Shown here in pieces: positions 24,453 to 34,053 of a DNA stretch of 64,000 bases. Both the position numbers and the translations under genes were made by a program. The stretch is from CBIHON01 sp966211965 (GTDB lineage Bacteria; Pseudomonadota; Gammaproteobacteria; Burkholderiales; Burkholderiaceae_D). The notes beneath the pieces are model-generated. The model saw only the letters and a program-made list of their open reading frames with translations. It was not told the DNA's origin and did not search any database. The stretch spans positions 1 through 64,000 of the forward strand of contig CBIHON010000022.1 of the NCBI GenBank assembly GCA_966211965.1, read 5' to 3'. Within the stretch, counting starts at the first letter, position 1, and every line of letters starts with the position of its first letter.

Positions 24453-25571
24453 TCAGTGATCCTCGTTCCCCTCATCGGAAAAGCGTGTCGCAATGTCCCT
24501 GAAGTCTTCGGCAATGGCCAGGAATGCATCGACCACATCCGGATCGAAGTGGGTGTTGCGCCCTTCTTCGATGATGCCGACCGCTTTTTCGTGCGAAAAC
24601 GCGGGCTTGTAGACCCGCTTCGAAATCAGCGCGTCGTAGACGTCTGCCAACGCCATCAGGCGTGCCGAGATCGGTATCGCATCGCCGGCCAAGCCTTGCG
24701 GATAACCCGAGCCGTTCCATTTTTCCTGGTGACAATAGGCGATTTCACGGGCGAAGCGCAGGAAGGAATTCGGCGCCGAAAGAAGTTTTTCTGCTACCAG
24801 GATCGCGTCGCGGCCCAGTGTCGTGTGGGTCTTCATGATTTCGAACTCTTCATCGGTCAACTTCCCCGGTTTGAGCAGGATCGCGTCCGGGATCCCGACC
24901 TTGCCGATGTCGTGCAGCGGCGCCGACTTATAAAGCAGTTCGATCACTTCGTCGTTGAGATAATCGCAAAAGCGCGGATGGTTGCGCAAGGCTTGCGCCA
25001 ATCTGCGCACATAGTTCTGGGTGCGCCGGATGTGGGCGCCGGTTTCATTGTCGCGCGTCTCGGCCAGCGAAGCCATGGCCATGATCGTCACATCCTGGAT
25101 GGTCGCAATTTCTGCCACCCGCTTGCCGACTTCCTGCTCGAGGAAACTGTTCTGGTCTTTCAGGAAATCACGCGCCAACTTGTTCTGCAGATGGGTTCGC
25201 ACCCGCGCTTCCACGATCGGCAGGCTGATCGGCTTGGTGATGTAGTCGGCCCCTCCTACCGAAAAACCCTTCTGCTCGTCTTCCACATGGGTCATCGCTG
25301 TCAGGAAAATGACCGGGATATCGGCTGTCGCTGGATCGGCCTTGAGCCGGCGGCAGACTTCGTAACCGTCGATTCCCGGCATCATGATGTCGAGCAGGAT
25401 CAAGTCCGGCACCGGCGCGGTGCACGCCATCTTCAGGGCGCGCTCGCCGTTGTTGGCCACCTTGGTATGGTAGATATCCTTCAACAGGCCGTTCATCAGG
25501 AGCAGATTGTCCGGCGTATCGTCAACGATCAGGATTGTCTGCTTTTTGGTAAGGTCATGAACGTTGCTCAT
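24453..25571 (-). CDS. Response regulator with HD-GYP output (predicted c-di-GMP phosphodiesterase)
   Basis: 372-residue RpfG-like protein. The receiver domain has ILIVDDTPDN, the phospho-acceptor Asp in LILLDIMMPGIDGYEVC and Lys in YITKPI. The HD-GYP domain carries SAPLHDIGKVGIPDAILLKPGKL (HD metal site), HTTLGRDAI and CHQEKWNGSGYPQGLAGDAIP (GYP motif). Active members hydrolyse c-di-GMP to pGpG or GMP. AGGAG lies 8 nt before the ATG. It is downstream of the hybrid kinase gene and may receive phosphate from it. This links the region to c-di-GMP turnover. Confidence 0.93.
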   Translation of the reverse strand: MSNVHDLTKKQTILIVDDTPDNLLLMNGLLKDIYHTKVANNGERALKMACTAPVPDLILLDIMMPGIDGYEVCRRLKADPATADIPVIFLTAMTHVEDEQKGFSVGGADYITKPISLPIVEARVRTHLQNKLARDFLKDQNSFLEQEVGKRVAEIATIQDVTIMAMASLAETRDNETGAHIRRTQNYVRRLAQALRNHPRFCDYLNDEVIELLYKSAPLHDIGKVGIPDAILLKPGKLTDEEFEIMKTHTTLGRDAILVAEKLLSAPNSFLRFAREIAYCHQEKWNGSGYPQGLAGDAIPISARLMALADVYDALISKRVYKPAFSHEKAVGIIEEGRNTHFDPDVVDAFLAIAEDFRDIATRFSDEGNEDH

Positions 25572-25574
25572 CGC

Positions 25575-25744
25575 TTATCTCCTGATGTTGATGTTGAGTT
25601 GCCGTACCGCTGCGCCGAGGCTGCCATATGCCGCCTCAAAATCGAAATCATTGATCGCCCGCTCCACCGAAGTGACGTGCCGGCCCAAGTTCAGCGGCGC
25701 CAGACCCGCGAAAGCGGCTTCGCGGACCGGGCGCTTTTTTGGAC
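25575..25744 (-). pseudogene. Remnant of a second hybrid-kinase C-terminus
   Basis: On the minus strand, the stretch ending with the TAA at 25575-25577 reads FAGLAPLNLGRHVTSVERAINDFDFEAAYGSL..AVRQLNINIRR. This is a near copy of the C-terminus of the kinase just upstream (GRDAAPVERAINDFDFETALDRLNRAARRLDIELES). The shared bases CGAAATCATTGATCGCCCG occur in both. It has no start and lies in a different frame, so it is a leftover of a paralogous gene or of a partial tandem duplication. Confidence 0.75.
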
Positions 25745-28700
25745 TCAACTCTCCAGTTCGATATCCAGTCGCCGAGCCGCCCGGTTCAGCCGATCGAGCG
25801 CAGTCTCGAAATCGAAATCATTGATCGCCCGTTCAACCGGCGCAGCGTCACGGCCCAGCGCCGACAGCAGCCCGTTTCGATGCGTCACGAAATAATCGAG
25901 GGCCGCGCTATCCCCGGTCGACAGGTAAGCCGCCAGCCTTTGGAAGGTCTCGCGCGACGGGGTGCTCGAGTCCTCATTCTCCGGCTGCACCGTCACCGCG
26001 GCCGGCACGCTGGCGCCGATCGCTTCGACGGTGTCGGCACTGATCTGTGCAAAGCGTCCCAACGGCGCATCGGTATCCTGTCCGTTGCGGATCGCTGCCT
26101 CCAATTCGCTCGCCGCTTCGGCCAGTAGCCCCGCACCGATATTGCCGGCCACGCCTTTGATGCTATGCGCCGCCTGTTCCGCAGCCGTGCGGTCGCCGGC
26201 AGCCAGCAGCGCCGATATCTGCGCCGCAGTATCGGCATGGCCGGCGGCGAACTGGGCCAGCAGTTTCAGATGCAGGGCGAGGTTGCCGCCTACCCGGCGC
26301 ACGGCAGATGCGGTATCGAGCAAGACCTTCGGCGCACCGCCTAGGTTTTCACGCCGTGGCGCAGGAGAAGCGCCGGCCGGCCCGTATTCCATGCGTTTGC
26401 CCCAGCACGCCAGAGTCGAAAACAGGACATCCGGATCGATCGGTTTGGAGATATGGTCGTTCATGCCGGCTTCGAGACAGCGCTGCCGCTCCTCGGGCAT
26501 GGCATGGGCGGTCATCGCCACGATCGGCACCATTTGCAAATCCGGTTCGGCACGGATGGCCGCGGTCGCCGCATAGCCGTCCATTTCAGGCATCTGCAAA
26601 TCCATCAACACGACATCGTAGCGCGCACCGGCCTTCAGTTTGCCGACCGCGATGTGGCCGTTATCGGCCACGTCGACGATGATGCCGGCCTCTTCCATCA
26701 ATTCGGTCGCGATCTGCTGGTTGATCGGATTGTCTTCGGTCAGCAGCACCCGCAAGCCGTCGAGATGCAGATCTTGATCCATGTCGCCCGACCCGGCGAC
26801 CGGACTGTCTTCGGGCTCGCTGCAAAACAGGCGGACCAGAGTATCGAACAAGGTCGAAGGGCTGACCGGCTTGACCAGGAAACCGTCGAGTTCGACGCTT
26901 TCGGCCTGATCGCGCACCTCGTCGCGTCCGAAGGCGGTGACCATCACGATCGCCGGCGCCGCGCCGGCCGCTCTGCCGGCCCGGATCGAACGCGAAGTCT
27001 CGATACCGTTCATGCCGGGCATCGACCAATCCATCAGGACCAAGCCATAAGGCTTCTGCAACGCCGCAGCCTGCTCGACCGCGGCGACTGCTTCCAGGCC
27101 CGATGCGACCTCATCGACCTGCAACATCAGGTCGGTGCAGTGACTGGCCAGGATGCGCCGTGCGGCCGGATTGTCGTCGACGATCAGCACGCGCAGGCCA
27201 TTCAGCGTCACCGGTGCAACACGCGCGGCGCCGGTCTTGCCGCGTCCGAGCCAGACCGTGAAATTAAAAGTGCTGCCGACTCCGGCTTCGCTTTCGACCC
27301 ATATGTTTCCGCCCATCAGTTCCACCAGCCGCTTGGAAATCGTCAAACCCAGGCCGGTGCCGCCGTATTTGCGCGTGGTCGAGCCGTCGGCCTGGGTGAA
27401 GGCCTGGAACAGGCGGTCGCATTGCTCGCGAGTCATGCCGATGCCGGTGTCGCGCACCGAGAACTTGAGCTTGACCCGGTCGCCCGCGCTTTCGAGCAAT
27501 TCGGCGCAGACCAGGATCTCGCCGTTCTCGGTGAACTTGACGGCGTTGCTGACCAGGTTGGTGAGAATCTGCCCGAGCCGCAAAGGGTCTCCCACCAGAG
27601 AGTCCGGCACGTCATGCGGGATGTCGAAGATCAGTTCCAGGTTCTTGTCGGCGATCTTGCTGCCGACCATGGTCACCAGGTCGGTAGTGACCTTGTCGAG
27701 CAGGAAAGCGGTGGTTTCGATATCCAGCTTGCCAGCTTCGATCTTGGAAAAATCGAGGATATCGTTGATGATGCCGAGCAGCGCGGTGCCGGCATTGTGG
27801 ATCTTGCCGACGTAGTCGCGTTGTTTCGGGTTCAGGTCGGTCTTCAGCGCCAGGTGGCTCATGCCGATGATGGCATTCATCGGCGTTCTGATCTCATGGC
27901 TCATGTTGGCCAGAAACATCGACTTGGTGCGCGTCGCTTCCTCGGCCTGCTCCTTTGCCACCCGCAACGCTTCTTCCTGTTCGTGATCCTTGGTCTCGTC
28001 CATCCAGAAGCCGCTCCACACGGTCCAGCCATCGGCAAACAGCATCGGCACCGCATAGGTGTAGATCCAGCGGCGGCGGCCGGCGAAATCGGCGCGTGCG
28101 TGATATTCGATGGCCTGGTGAGGTCCGTTGGCGCCTTCGCCCCGCGACTCGCAGGCCAGGCGGTCTTCCTCCAGCGTGGTGCGCCAGCGCGTTTCCGGGT
28201 TGGCCATGATTTCGGCGGCGCTGACACCCAGCACTTCGCTCACGTTTTCGCCGACAAAGATGTAGCTGCGCACGTTGGTGGGCGAGAGCTTGAGCTGGAA
28301 CACGGCCAGTGGCAAGGCTTCGGTAATGTCAACCAGACGCTTGCGCGCACCTTGGGCTTCGGCGGTGCGCTCCTCGACCTGCTTTTCCAGCAGGTTGCGC
28401 TGGGCGATGAAATGCCGCACTCTGGCGCGATAGGCGCCATAGGCCGAAGCCAGCAGGAACATCGCGGCCGCGACACGGAACCACCAGGTTTTCCAGAACG
28501 GCGGCGTAATGGTGATTTCGAGACTGGCGCCGGTTTCATTCCAGACGCCATCCTTGTTGGCGGCCTTGATACGGAAGATGTAATGCCCCGGATCGAGGTT
28601 GGTGTAAGTAGCGAAACGCTTGCCCGCATCGGAAAAAGTCCAGTCGCGGTCGAAACCCTCGAGCTTGTAGGCATAGCGGATGCGGCGCGGATCGGCATAG

Positions 28701-30982
28701 TGCAGGCCGGCGAATTCGAGCGAGAACACCGACTGCTCGTACGACAAGGTCAGCGACCTGGCTTCGGTGATCGGCGCCTGCAGGTCGACTCCGGGCAGCG
28801 GCTTGCCGCCGCGCACCGACCGGTTGAATACCTGGAAGTCGGTGATTGCCACCGGCGGCGCGAAACTGTTGTCGCGGATCGCTTCCGGCCGGAACGAGGT
28901 AAAGCCCTGCACCCCGCCGAAAAACATGATGCCGTCGGCGTCTTTGTAGTAAGAACCGACTGCGTAACTGCCGTCGATCAGGCCGTCTGCGGCGCTATAG
29001 TTGCGCAGCTTGCCGCTGGCGATGTTGAGGCGCGACAGGCCGGCATCGGTACTGACCCACAGATTGCCTTCACTGTCCTCGGCGATGCCGTAGATCGCAT
29101 CGCTGACCAAGCCGTTCTGCACCGTATAACGGCTGAACCGCACGGAGCCGTCGGTATTGTGCTCCATCCGGTTCAAACCGCCGGCAGTGCCCACCCAAAG
29201 CGCGCCGCTATGATCCAGGAACAGGCAGTACACCCGATTGTGGCTGAGGCTGGTCGCTTGCGCCGGGTCGGCACGGAAATGGGTGAAGCGGCCGGTTTCG
29301 CGGTCCCAACGGTCCAGGCCGCCGAAAGTGCCGATCCACATTTCACCAAGCCGCCCTTCCAGCAGCGTAGTGACCCATGGATTGCCCAGGCCGTCCGGCT
29401 TCTGCGGATCATGCATGAAGCGCTGCAGGATCTTGCTGTCCGGATCGCGCCGGTTGAGGCCGTTGTCGGTGCCAATCCAGAGCGCACCCTTGCGGTCGGC
29501 GGTGAGGCTGGTGATGAAGTCGGAACTGGGGCTGGTGTTATCGAACGGATTGTGCATGAAGCGGGTGAAGCGGCCACTGGCCGGATCGAGCAGGTTTAAG
29601 CCATCCATGCTGCCGACCCAGACGCCCTCCGGACTGACCTGCAGCGCGCGTACCCGGTCGTGGCTCAGGCTGGCCGGATCTTTCGGGTCGTGCCGGAAGG
29701 TCTTGAATTCACCGCTGCGGCGATCGAGCCGGTTGAGGCCGCCGCCCAGGGTGCCGAGCCACAGCCAATCCCTACCCTCGCCCGCGATCGCATAGACCCG
29801 GTCGTCGCTCAAACCATGCGCGTCGAATGGGTTCTGCACATAGCGTTCGAAACCGCCGCTGGCCAGATCGACCCGGCTGGCGCCGCGAAACCAGCTGCCG
29901 ACCCAGAGCGAGCCGGAACGGTCCTGGTACAGCGACATGATGCGCCTGTCGGCCAGGCTGGTCGGATCGGTCGGCTGGTTGCGGTAGGCAATAAAACGTC
30001 CCGAGCCCTGGTCCCAGCGCTTCAGGCCATCGTCCTGGGTACCGACCCAGACGTTCCCGTCCGAGTCCTGGTACAGGGCTTCGACCGGTCCGGGATCGAG
30101 TCCTTCCGTGCTGACAAAACGCCGGTTTTGGCCGCTCTCCAGCGACATCGCGTTCAATCCCGCCGCGCTGCCGACCCATAGCATGCCGGTATTGTCCATC
30201 AACAGTGCGCGCACCTCGTTGCGCTTCGGTTCGGGCGCAAGGTCGCTGTCAAGACGGTAACGTTCAAAACTCTCTTTGCCCGGCGCCAGCCGGTTGAGGC
30301 CGGCTGCGGTGCCGATCAGGAGCTTGCCCTGCTTGTCGCGCGCCAGTCTTTGCACGCGGTCGTTGCCGAGGCTGCCGGGCTTGGCCGGATCGTTGCGGTA
30401 GATCTTGAAGCGCCCGGTATCCGGGTCGAAGTGAGCCAGCCCATCACCGGTTGCCAGCCACAGCCCATCCTTGCCGTCGGTTTCGATATCTGCGATTTCA
30501 TCGCTGCCCGGGCCGCGGTTGTCGGCAGCCAGACGCTGGTAACGCACAAAACCCTCCCCCTTGGGGTCGTAGCGATGCAAGCCGCCGTTGCGGGTGCCGA
30601 CCCACAGGCGGCCCTTGGCATCTTCATGCAGTGCCGTGATCCAGTTGTCGGACAGGCTTTCCGGCTTGGTCGGATCCTGCCTGAACACGGTCACGCGCGC
30701 ACCATCGTAGCGATGCAAGCCGCCTTGGGTGCCGAGCCACATGAAGCCTTGGCGGTCCTGCAGCATCGCCAGCACCGACGCATGGTACAAGCCCTGGTCA
30801 CGGCCCAATTGTTCGAAGCGCAGGTTCTTCGCCGGCGTGGCCGCACCGCAGAGGCACACCAGTGCCAGACTGCAGGCCGACAGCCTGGCGGCCCAGCGCC
30901 ATAAACGCCTACCGACTGCGGCATTCCTTGCCAGGACAGGACCGCTGCTGCCGGTCAGCCACATCGCTACTCTTTTGATCAT
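25745..30982 (-). CDS. Hybrid histidine kinase with periplasmic propeller sensor
   Basis: 1745-residue one-protein phosphorelay. A signal peptide is followed by about 12 Reg_prop propeller repeats (pattern GLxxxDGxxWVGTxxGLxR, residues 55-700), a Y_Y_Y domain (about 740-825) and a TM helix near 834. A PAS-like domain comes next (about 895-1000), then HisKA (MSHEIRTPMNAIIG near 1026), HATPase_c (near 1130), REC1 (LIVDDNPAARR, Asp in LVLMDWSMPG), REC2 (LLTEDNPINQ, Asp in VVLMDLQMPEMDG) and Hpt (AAHSIKGVAGN near 1604). The periplasmic propeller design is known for oligosaccharide or glycan sensing in Bacteroidetes relatives; the ligand here is unknown. AGGGGAA precedes the start. The HD-GYP regulator downstream is a likely output partner. 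Confidence 0.93.
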   Translation of the reverse strand: MIKRVAMWLTGSSGPVLARNAAVGRRLWRWAARLSACSLALVCLCGAATPAKNLRFEQLGRDQGLYHASVLAMLQDRQGFMWLGTQGGLHRYDGARVTVFRQDPTKPESLSDNWITALHEDAKGRLWVGTRNGGLHRYDPKGEGFVRYQRLAADNRGPGSDEIADIETDGKDGLWLATGDGLAHFDPDTGRFKIYRNDPAKPGSLGNDRVQRLARDKQGKLLIGTAAGLNRLAPGKESFERYRLDSDLAPEPKRNEVRALLMDNTGMLWVGSAAGLNAMSLESGQNRRFVSTEGLDPGPVEALYQDSDGNVWVGTQDDGLKRWDQGSGRFIAYRNQPTDPTSLADRRIMSLYQDRSGSLWVGSWFRGASRVDLASGGFERYVQNPFDAHGLSDDRVYAIAGEGRDWLWLGTLGGGLNRLDRRSGEFKTFRHDPKDPASLSHDRVRALQVSPEGVWVGSMDGLNLLDPASGRFTRFMHNPFDNTSPSSDFITSLTADRKGALWIGTDNGLNRRDPDSKILQRFMHDPQKPDGLGNPWVTTLLEGRLGEMWIGTFGGLDRWDRETGRFTHFRADPAQATSLSHNRVYCLFLDHSGALWVGTAGGLNRMEHNTDGSVRFSRYTVQNGLVSDAIYGIAEDSEGNLWVSTDAGLSRLNIASGKLRNYSAADGLIDGSYAVGSYYKDADGIMFFGGVQGFTSFRPEAIRDNSFAPPVAITDFQVFNRSVRGGKPLPGVDLQAPITEARSLTLSYEQSVFSLEFAGLHYADPRRIRYAYKLEGFDRDWTFSDAGKRFATYTNLDPGHYIFRIKAANKDGVWNETGASLEITITPPFWKTWWFRVAAAMFLLASAYGAYRARVRHFIAQRNLLEKQVEERTAEAQGARKRLVDITEALPLAVFQLKLSPTNVRSYIFVGENVSEVLGVSAAEIMANPETRWRTTLEEDRLACESRGEGANGPHQAIEYHARADFAGRRRWIYTYAVPMLFADGWTVWSGFWMDETKDHEQEEALRVAKEQAEEATRTKSMFLANMSHEIRTPMNAIIGMSHLALKTDLNPKQRDYVGKIHNAGTALLGIINDILDFSKIEAGKLDIETTAFLLDKVTTDLVTMVGSKIADKNLELIFDIPHDVPDSLVGDPLRLGQILTNLVSNAVKFTENGEILVCAELLESAGDRVKLKFSVRDTGIGMTREQCDRLFQAFTQADGSTTRKYGGTGLGLTISKRLVELMGGNIWVESEAGVGSTFNFTVWLGRGKTGAARVAPVTLNGLRVLIVDDNPAARRILASHCTDLMLQVDEVASGLEAVAAVEQAAALQKPYGLVLMDWSMPGMNGIETSRSIRAGRAAGAAPAIVMVTAFGRDEVRDQAESVELDGFLVKPVSPSTLFDTLVRLFCSEPEDSPVAGSGDMDQDLHLDGLRVLLTEDNPINQQIATELMEEAGIIVDVADNGHIAVGKLKAGARYDVVLMDLQMPEMDGYAATAAIRAEPDLQMVPIVAMTAHAMPEERQRCLEAGMNDHISKPIDPDVLFSTLACWGKRMEYGPAGASPAPRRENLGGAPKVLLDTASAVRRVGGNLALHLKLLAQFAAGHADTAAQISALLAAGDRTAAEQAAHSIKGVAGNIGAGLLAEAASELEAAIRNGQDTDAPLGRFAQISADTVEAIGASVPAAVTVQPENEDSSTPSRETFQRLAAYLSTGDSAALDYFVTHRNGLLSALGRDAAPVERAINDFDFETALDRLNRAARRLDIELES

Positions 30983-31069
30983 CCACTTCCCCTGATGCTG
31001 TCACGCGTAGTGCGAGGTGCAGCGATTATGTATTAAAGAGCCTATCCCGGCAGGAAGCGGCCCTGGATT

Positions 31070-31160
31070 GCGGTTCCTCGGCAGCGCGGACAAGGCGCGA
31101 GGAGGACGCCTAGCTGACCAAGCTACGACGAACAACGCAGTCCCCGTTGCCGAGGAACCG
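31070..31160. repeat. Inverted repeat GCGGTTCCTCGGCA / TGCCGAGGAACCGC
   Basis: A perfect 14-bp inverted repeat (31070-31083 and 31147-31160) encloses 63 bp that contain GCGCGAGGAGGACGCC. It ends 5 bp before the 3' end of the REC-REC-kinase gene, so on the minus strand it lies just past that gene's stop. It may act as a terminator or be a dispersed palindromic element. Confidence 0.65.
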
Positions 31161-31164
31161 CCCT

Positions 31165-32721
31165 CTATGCGGCAGGCAGCTTTACCGTCAGCGTCGTGCC
31201 GTTGATCTCGTCGGTACTCATGGCAATGCTGCCTTTTTGCGCTTCCGTCACCAGCTTCGCACTGTAGGTGCCGAGACCGGTGCCGCCGCTTTTCCCCGCG
31301 GTCACGTACTTGTCGAAAAAACGTTCGCGGATCGCCGCCGGCACCGCACCGTCATTGCGGATCAGGACGCTGACGGCCCCCGGTTCCGCCACGAAGCGCA
31401 CCTCGATGACGGAGCCTTCCGGCGCGGCTTCGGCGGCATTCCTGAGCAGGTTGCCGAACAGCGAGTGGCACAAACCGGTTTCACCTTGCACCATGTAGCG
31501 CCCCGGCGGCACGCCGCCGCCGTCGGCGCTGCACAGGCGGATATCCAGGCGGCGCCAATTGAAAGCGGTCAGCGTCTCCTGGCGCACGGTCGCCAGCATC
31601 GAAGCCAGGTCAAGCTTTTCCGGTTGCAGCACGAAAGCGCCGGTCTCCATCCGGTACAAACTGAGCGATTGGTTGACCAGGTCGAGCGCGCGCCAGGCTT
31701 CGGCCTGCAACAGGCGCAGCATTTCGGCATCGTTTTCTCTGAAATTGTTCTCGGCCAGCAGGAACTCGGTGCCGGAGATGATCGCGGTAAGCGGATTCTT
31801 GAGGTCGTGCTGGGTGATTCGTTCGACGTCCTCGCGCAGCCTGGCCGACGTCACCAGCGAGGCATGCTGGCGCGCCAGGTCGCCGAAGGCCAGTTTGAGA
31901 CGTAGATGCGTGCGGATGCGGGCCTTCAGGATGCTCGGTTCGGCCGGCTTGGTGATGTAATCTACGGCGCCGGTTTCCAGGCCGTAGACGATGTTCTCGA
32001 CATCGTCCTTGCTGGTCAGGAAAATGATCGGGATGTCACTGGTGTCCGGGTCCGCTTTCAATTGGCGGCAGACCTCGTAGCCGTCGATTTCCGGCATCAT
32101 GACATCAAGCAGGATCAGGTCGGGCGGTTGGGCCGAGTGCGCGATATCCAAGGCCTTGCGGCCGGAACCGGCGCTGACGACGGCATATTCGCCCTTGAGG
32201 ATTTCGGAAATGACTTCGATATTGCCCGGCATGTCGTCGACCACCAGCACGGTCGAGCCGCCGATCCGCTGCTCCACTTCGACCGCATTGGCCAGGCCGA
32301 GCACTTTTTCGCCTTCCAGCGCATTTTGCGGCGCCTCGCTGTGTTCGGCGCCGAGTACGCGCTTGATCTTGTTGGCGAGGTCTTGCACGGTGTAGGGCTT
32401 GACCAGGTACTCCGACACGCCGGCCTCGGTCGCCATCCGCACCCGCTCGCGATCGCTTTCCGCGCTGATCAGGATGAACGGCAAAGTCGCGTAATCCGCT
32501 TCGCTGCGCATCCAGCGCAACAGTCCGAGTCCGCTCATGCCCGGCATGGTCCAATCCGAGATCACCGCCGCCACCGGCGTCGAACGCAAAGTGCGCATTG
32601 CATCGAGTCCGTTGGATTCCTGAATCACCTCCATGAAGCCCATGTCGTTCAACGCCGCCGTAACCGCCTGCCGCATCGGCCATTGATAGTCCACAACCAA
32701 AATCGGGAGTTGCTTGTTCAT
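31165..32721 (-). CDS. Two-receiver hybrid sensor kinase
   Basis: 518-residue cytoplasmic protein with domain order REC-REC-HisKA-like-HATPase. REC1 (residues 5-125) has Asp in AAVISDWTMPGMSG and Lys in YLVKPY, but its acidic pocket reads VVDYQ, one acidic residue fewer than usual. REC2 (about 155-275) is canonical: VLVVDDMPGN, ILLDVMMPEIDGYEVC, YITKPAEP. The kinase part has the phospho-His region ITQHDLKNPLTAIISGTEFL and the ATPase boxes LFGNLLRNAAEAAPEG and GGTGLGTYSAKLV. No membrane segment is seen. It is on the same strand as the large hybrid kinase and may form part of the same signalling network. Confidence 0.9.
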   Translation of the reverse strand: MNKQLPILVVDYQWPMRQAVTAALNDMGFMEVIQESNGLDAMRTLRSTPVAAVISDWTMPGMSGLGLLRWMRSEADYATLPFILISAESDRERVRMATEAGVSEYLVKPYTVQDLANKIKRVLGAEHSEAPQNALEGEKVLGLANAVEVEQRIGGSTVLVVDDMPGNIEVISEILKGEYAVVSAGSGRKALDIAHSAQPPDLILLDVMMPEIDGYEVCRQLKADPDTSDIPIIFLTSKDDVENIVYGLETGAVDYITKPAEPSILKARIRTHLRLKLAFGDLARQHASLVTSARLREDVERITQHDLKNPLTAIISGTEFLLAENNFRENDAEMLRLLQAEAWRALDLVNQSLSLYRMETGAFVLQPEKLDLASMLATVRQETLTAFNWRRLDIRLCSADGGGVPPGRYMVQGETGLCHSLFGNLLRNAAEAAPEGSVIEVRFVAEPGAVSVLIRNDGAVPAAIRERFFDKYVTAGKSGGTGLGTYSAKLVTEAQKGSIAMSTDEINGTTLTVKLPAA

Positions 32722-32774
32722 AGAGTCCGCTTATTAATTTCGCTTTTTATTGAATCTCGGTAAAGCCAGATATT

Positions 32775-32870
32775 AGGCGATTTCAGCAAATGAAAATACC
32801 CCCTTGCAACTTGCACAGCATCCCGTCGACACGGCGCAACGAAGGGTATTTTCATTTTCTGAAATCGCCT
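32775..32870. repeat. Long hairpin between the kinase and the biosynthetic cluster
   Basis: The left arm starts AGGCGATTTCAGCAAATGAA at 32775. The right arm ends TTTTCTGAAATCGCCT at 32870. The arms pair over about 27 bp with one mismatch, around a loop of about 38 nt. It lies in the divergent gap between the kinase start (32721) and the phosphopantetheinyl transferase (32919). It could be a cruciform, a MITE-like element or a regulatory hairpin. Confidence 0.8.
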
Positions 32871-32918
32871 TAAAAGAAAAAAACAGCATCGCAGCAACTC
32901 ATCTGACCGTTCTGCCGT

Positions 32919-33728
32919 ATGATTTCCGATTCATTTCAAAAAATCGCCCCGCCAGTGATTCAAGCCGCCTCTCTCCCACACCTGGAATTGCGCGATTCGG
33001 CACTCCGTTTCGATCGCGCGCCGGCCATTGATTTACCCGCTCTCGCAGCGGACGGCGCGGTTTGCCTCGGCCTGTCCATCGATTGGCGTCGGAGCGAGGC
33101 TCTGCGCGAATTCGCCCTGCGCCATACCCACCCCGAGGAGCATGCACGCGCAGCCCGCTTTTTGCGGCCCGAGGATAGCTTGCGCCATCTGCTGGGGCGC
33201 ACGCTGTTGCGCACCTTGGCAATTCATTACACCGGCATGGCGCCGGATCAGGCGCTGCCTCTGAACGCCTGGGGCAAACCGGAACCGGCTCCGCAACGCG
33301 CGAGCTGCAACCTCAGCCATTCGGGAAACCAGGTTTGGGCGGCGCTCTCCTATCTGCCGCACCTCGGCATCGACGTCGAATCGGCGACCGCGCCGACGGA
33401 TTTTCGCGGCATCATGCGCAGCTTCCATCCTGACGAAATTGCTGAGCTGGAGGCCTCACCTGATACGCCGCGAGCGATGATGCGTTGCTGGGCCAGAAAG
33501 GAAGCTATCGCAAAAGCGGCCGGCATGGGCCTTTCGCTGCCCCTGCACGACTATGCCGTCAGTTGCGCATCGGCCTCGGCCGACTGGTTGCGCGTGGCGC
33601 CGCAAGCCCTGCAACAGGCTACGTGGAGCACGATTGACCTGCCGCTCGAAACGGAGTATATGGGCGCGCTTGCGATTGCCGGAGCATGCCGGCATGTCAC
33701 TGTTTTGTCACTGATTTGTGACATCTGA
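32919..33728 (+). CDS. Sfp-type 4'-phosphopantetheinyl transferase
   Basis: 269-residue enzyme that would move 4'-phosphopantetheine from CoA to the carrier-domain Ser of the PKS/NRPS proteins downstream. Family motifs are visible: ASCNLSHSGNQVWAAL, the Mg-binding GIDVES near residue 150, and CWARKEAIAKAAGMGL near residue 191. The length fits the Sfp/EntD group. The start at 32919 (MISDSFQKI) has no clear Shine-Dalgarno, so a downstream start is possible. It is the first plus-strand gene of the cluster, with a gap of about 325 bp and a separate promoter before the PKS gene. Confidence 0.93.
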   Translation: MISDSFQKIAPPVIQAASLPHLELRDSALRFDRAPAIDLPALAADGAVCLGLSIDWRRSEALREFALRHTHPEEHARAARFLRPEDSLRHLLGRTLLRTLAIHYTGMAPDQALPLNAWGKPEPAPQRASCNLSHSGNQVWAALSYLPHLGIDVESATAPTDFRGIMRSFHPDEIAELEASPDTPRAMMRCWARKEAIAKAAGMGLSLPLHDYAVSCASASADWLRVAPQALQQATWSTIDLPLETEYMGALAIAGACRHVTVLSLICDI

Positions 33729-33757
33729 GTTGAATATATTTTTCACTCTTTTCCAAT

Positions 33758-33786
33758 TGTTATTCCGGGACAGAAATTTTATACTC
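33758..33786 (+). promoter_or_regulatory. Predicted sigma-70 promoter of the PKS/NRPS genes
   Basis: The -35 box TTGTTA (33758-33763, 4 of 6) and the -10 box TATACT (33781-33786, 5 of 6) are separated by exactly 17 bp, in the AT-rich gap after the phosphopantetheinyl transferase. It would give a leader of about 260 nt before the PKS start codon. Confidence 0.6.
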
Positions 33787-34053
33787 GGAGAATAATTTCC
33801 ACTCGCAACCGGTTTTGGCTACAGGGAGTTTTTCGGATTTAAGCAAGAGCCTTTTTTACATGAATGACTCCGGCCGGATGTGCCGACGCAGCTCGATTGC
33901 GTTGCACGCCCAGGCGCAAGCAGGGCGGAGGGCTCTGAAGACAAGCGGAACCGGGCTCGAACGCATACTCGCCTATGCTCACTAGGTCTCTGTTTTGTAT
34001 TGTTTGATCCGATTGTCCCGGCTGGAACACGATCGCCCAGACACGGACAGAGA
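33787..34053 (+). other. Long leader of the PKS gene
   Basis: About 265 nt between the predicted promoter and the PKS start. The PKS frame stays open upstream to 33880, but those 58 codons are Arg/Cys-rich and match no domain, so I treat them as leader. I recognise no riboswitch class. GGACAGAG immediately before 34054 serves as the ribosome binding site. Confidence 0.45.

Noticed and set aside
26453..29599. 1048-codon plus-strand open frame antisense to the hybrid kinase
   Set aside because: It mirrors the propeller-kinase gene, is rich in Asp/His/Val as expected for a reverse-frame shadow, and shows no domain.
33880..34053. 58-codon upstream extension of the PKS frame
   Set aside because: The residues are Arg/Cys-rich and match no AT N-terminus. 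A binding site and the family-like start MSNKIALVFSG lie at 34054.
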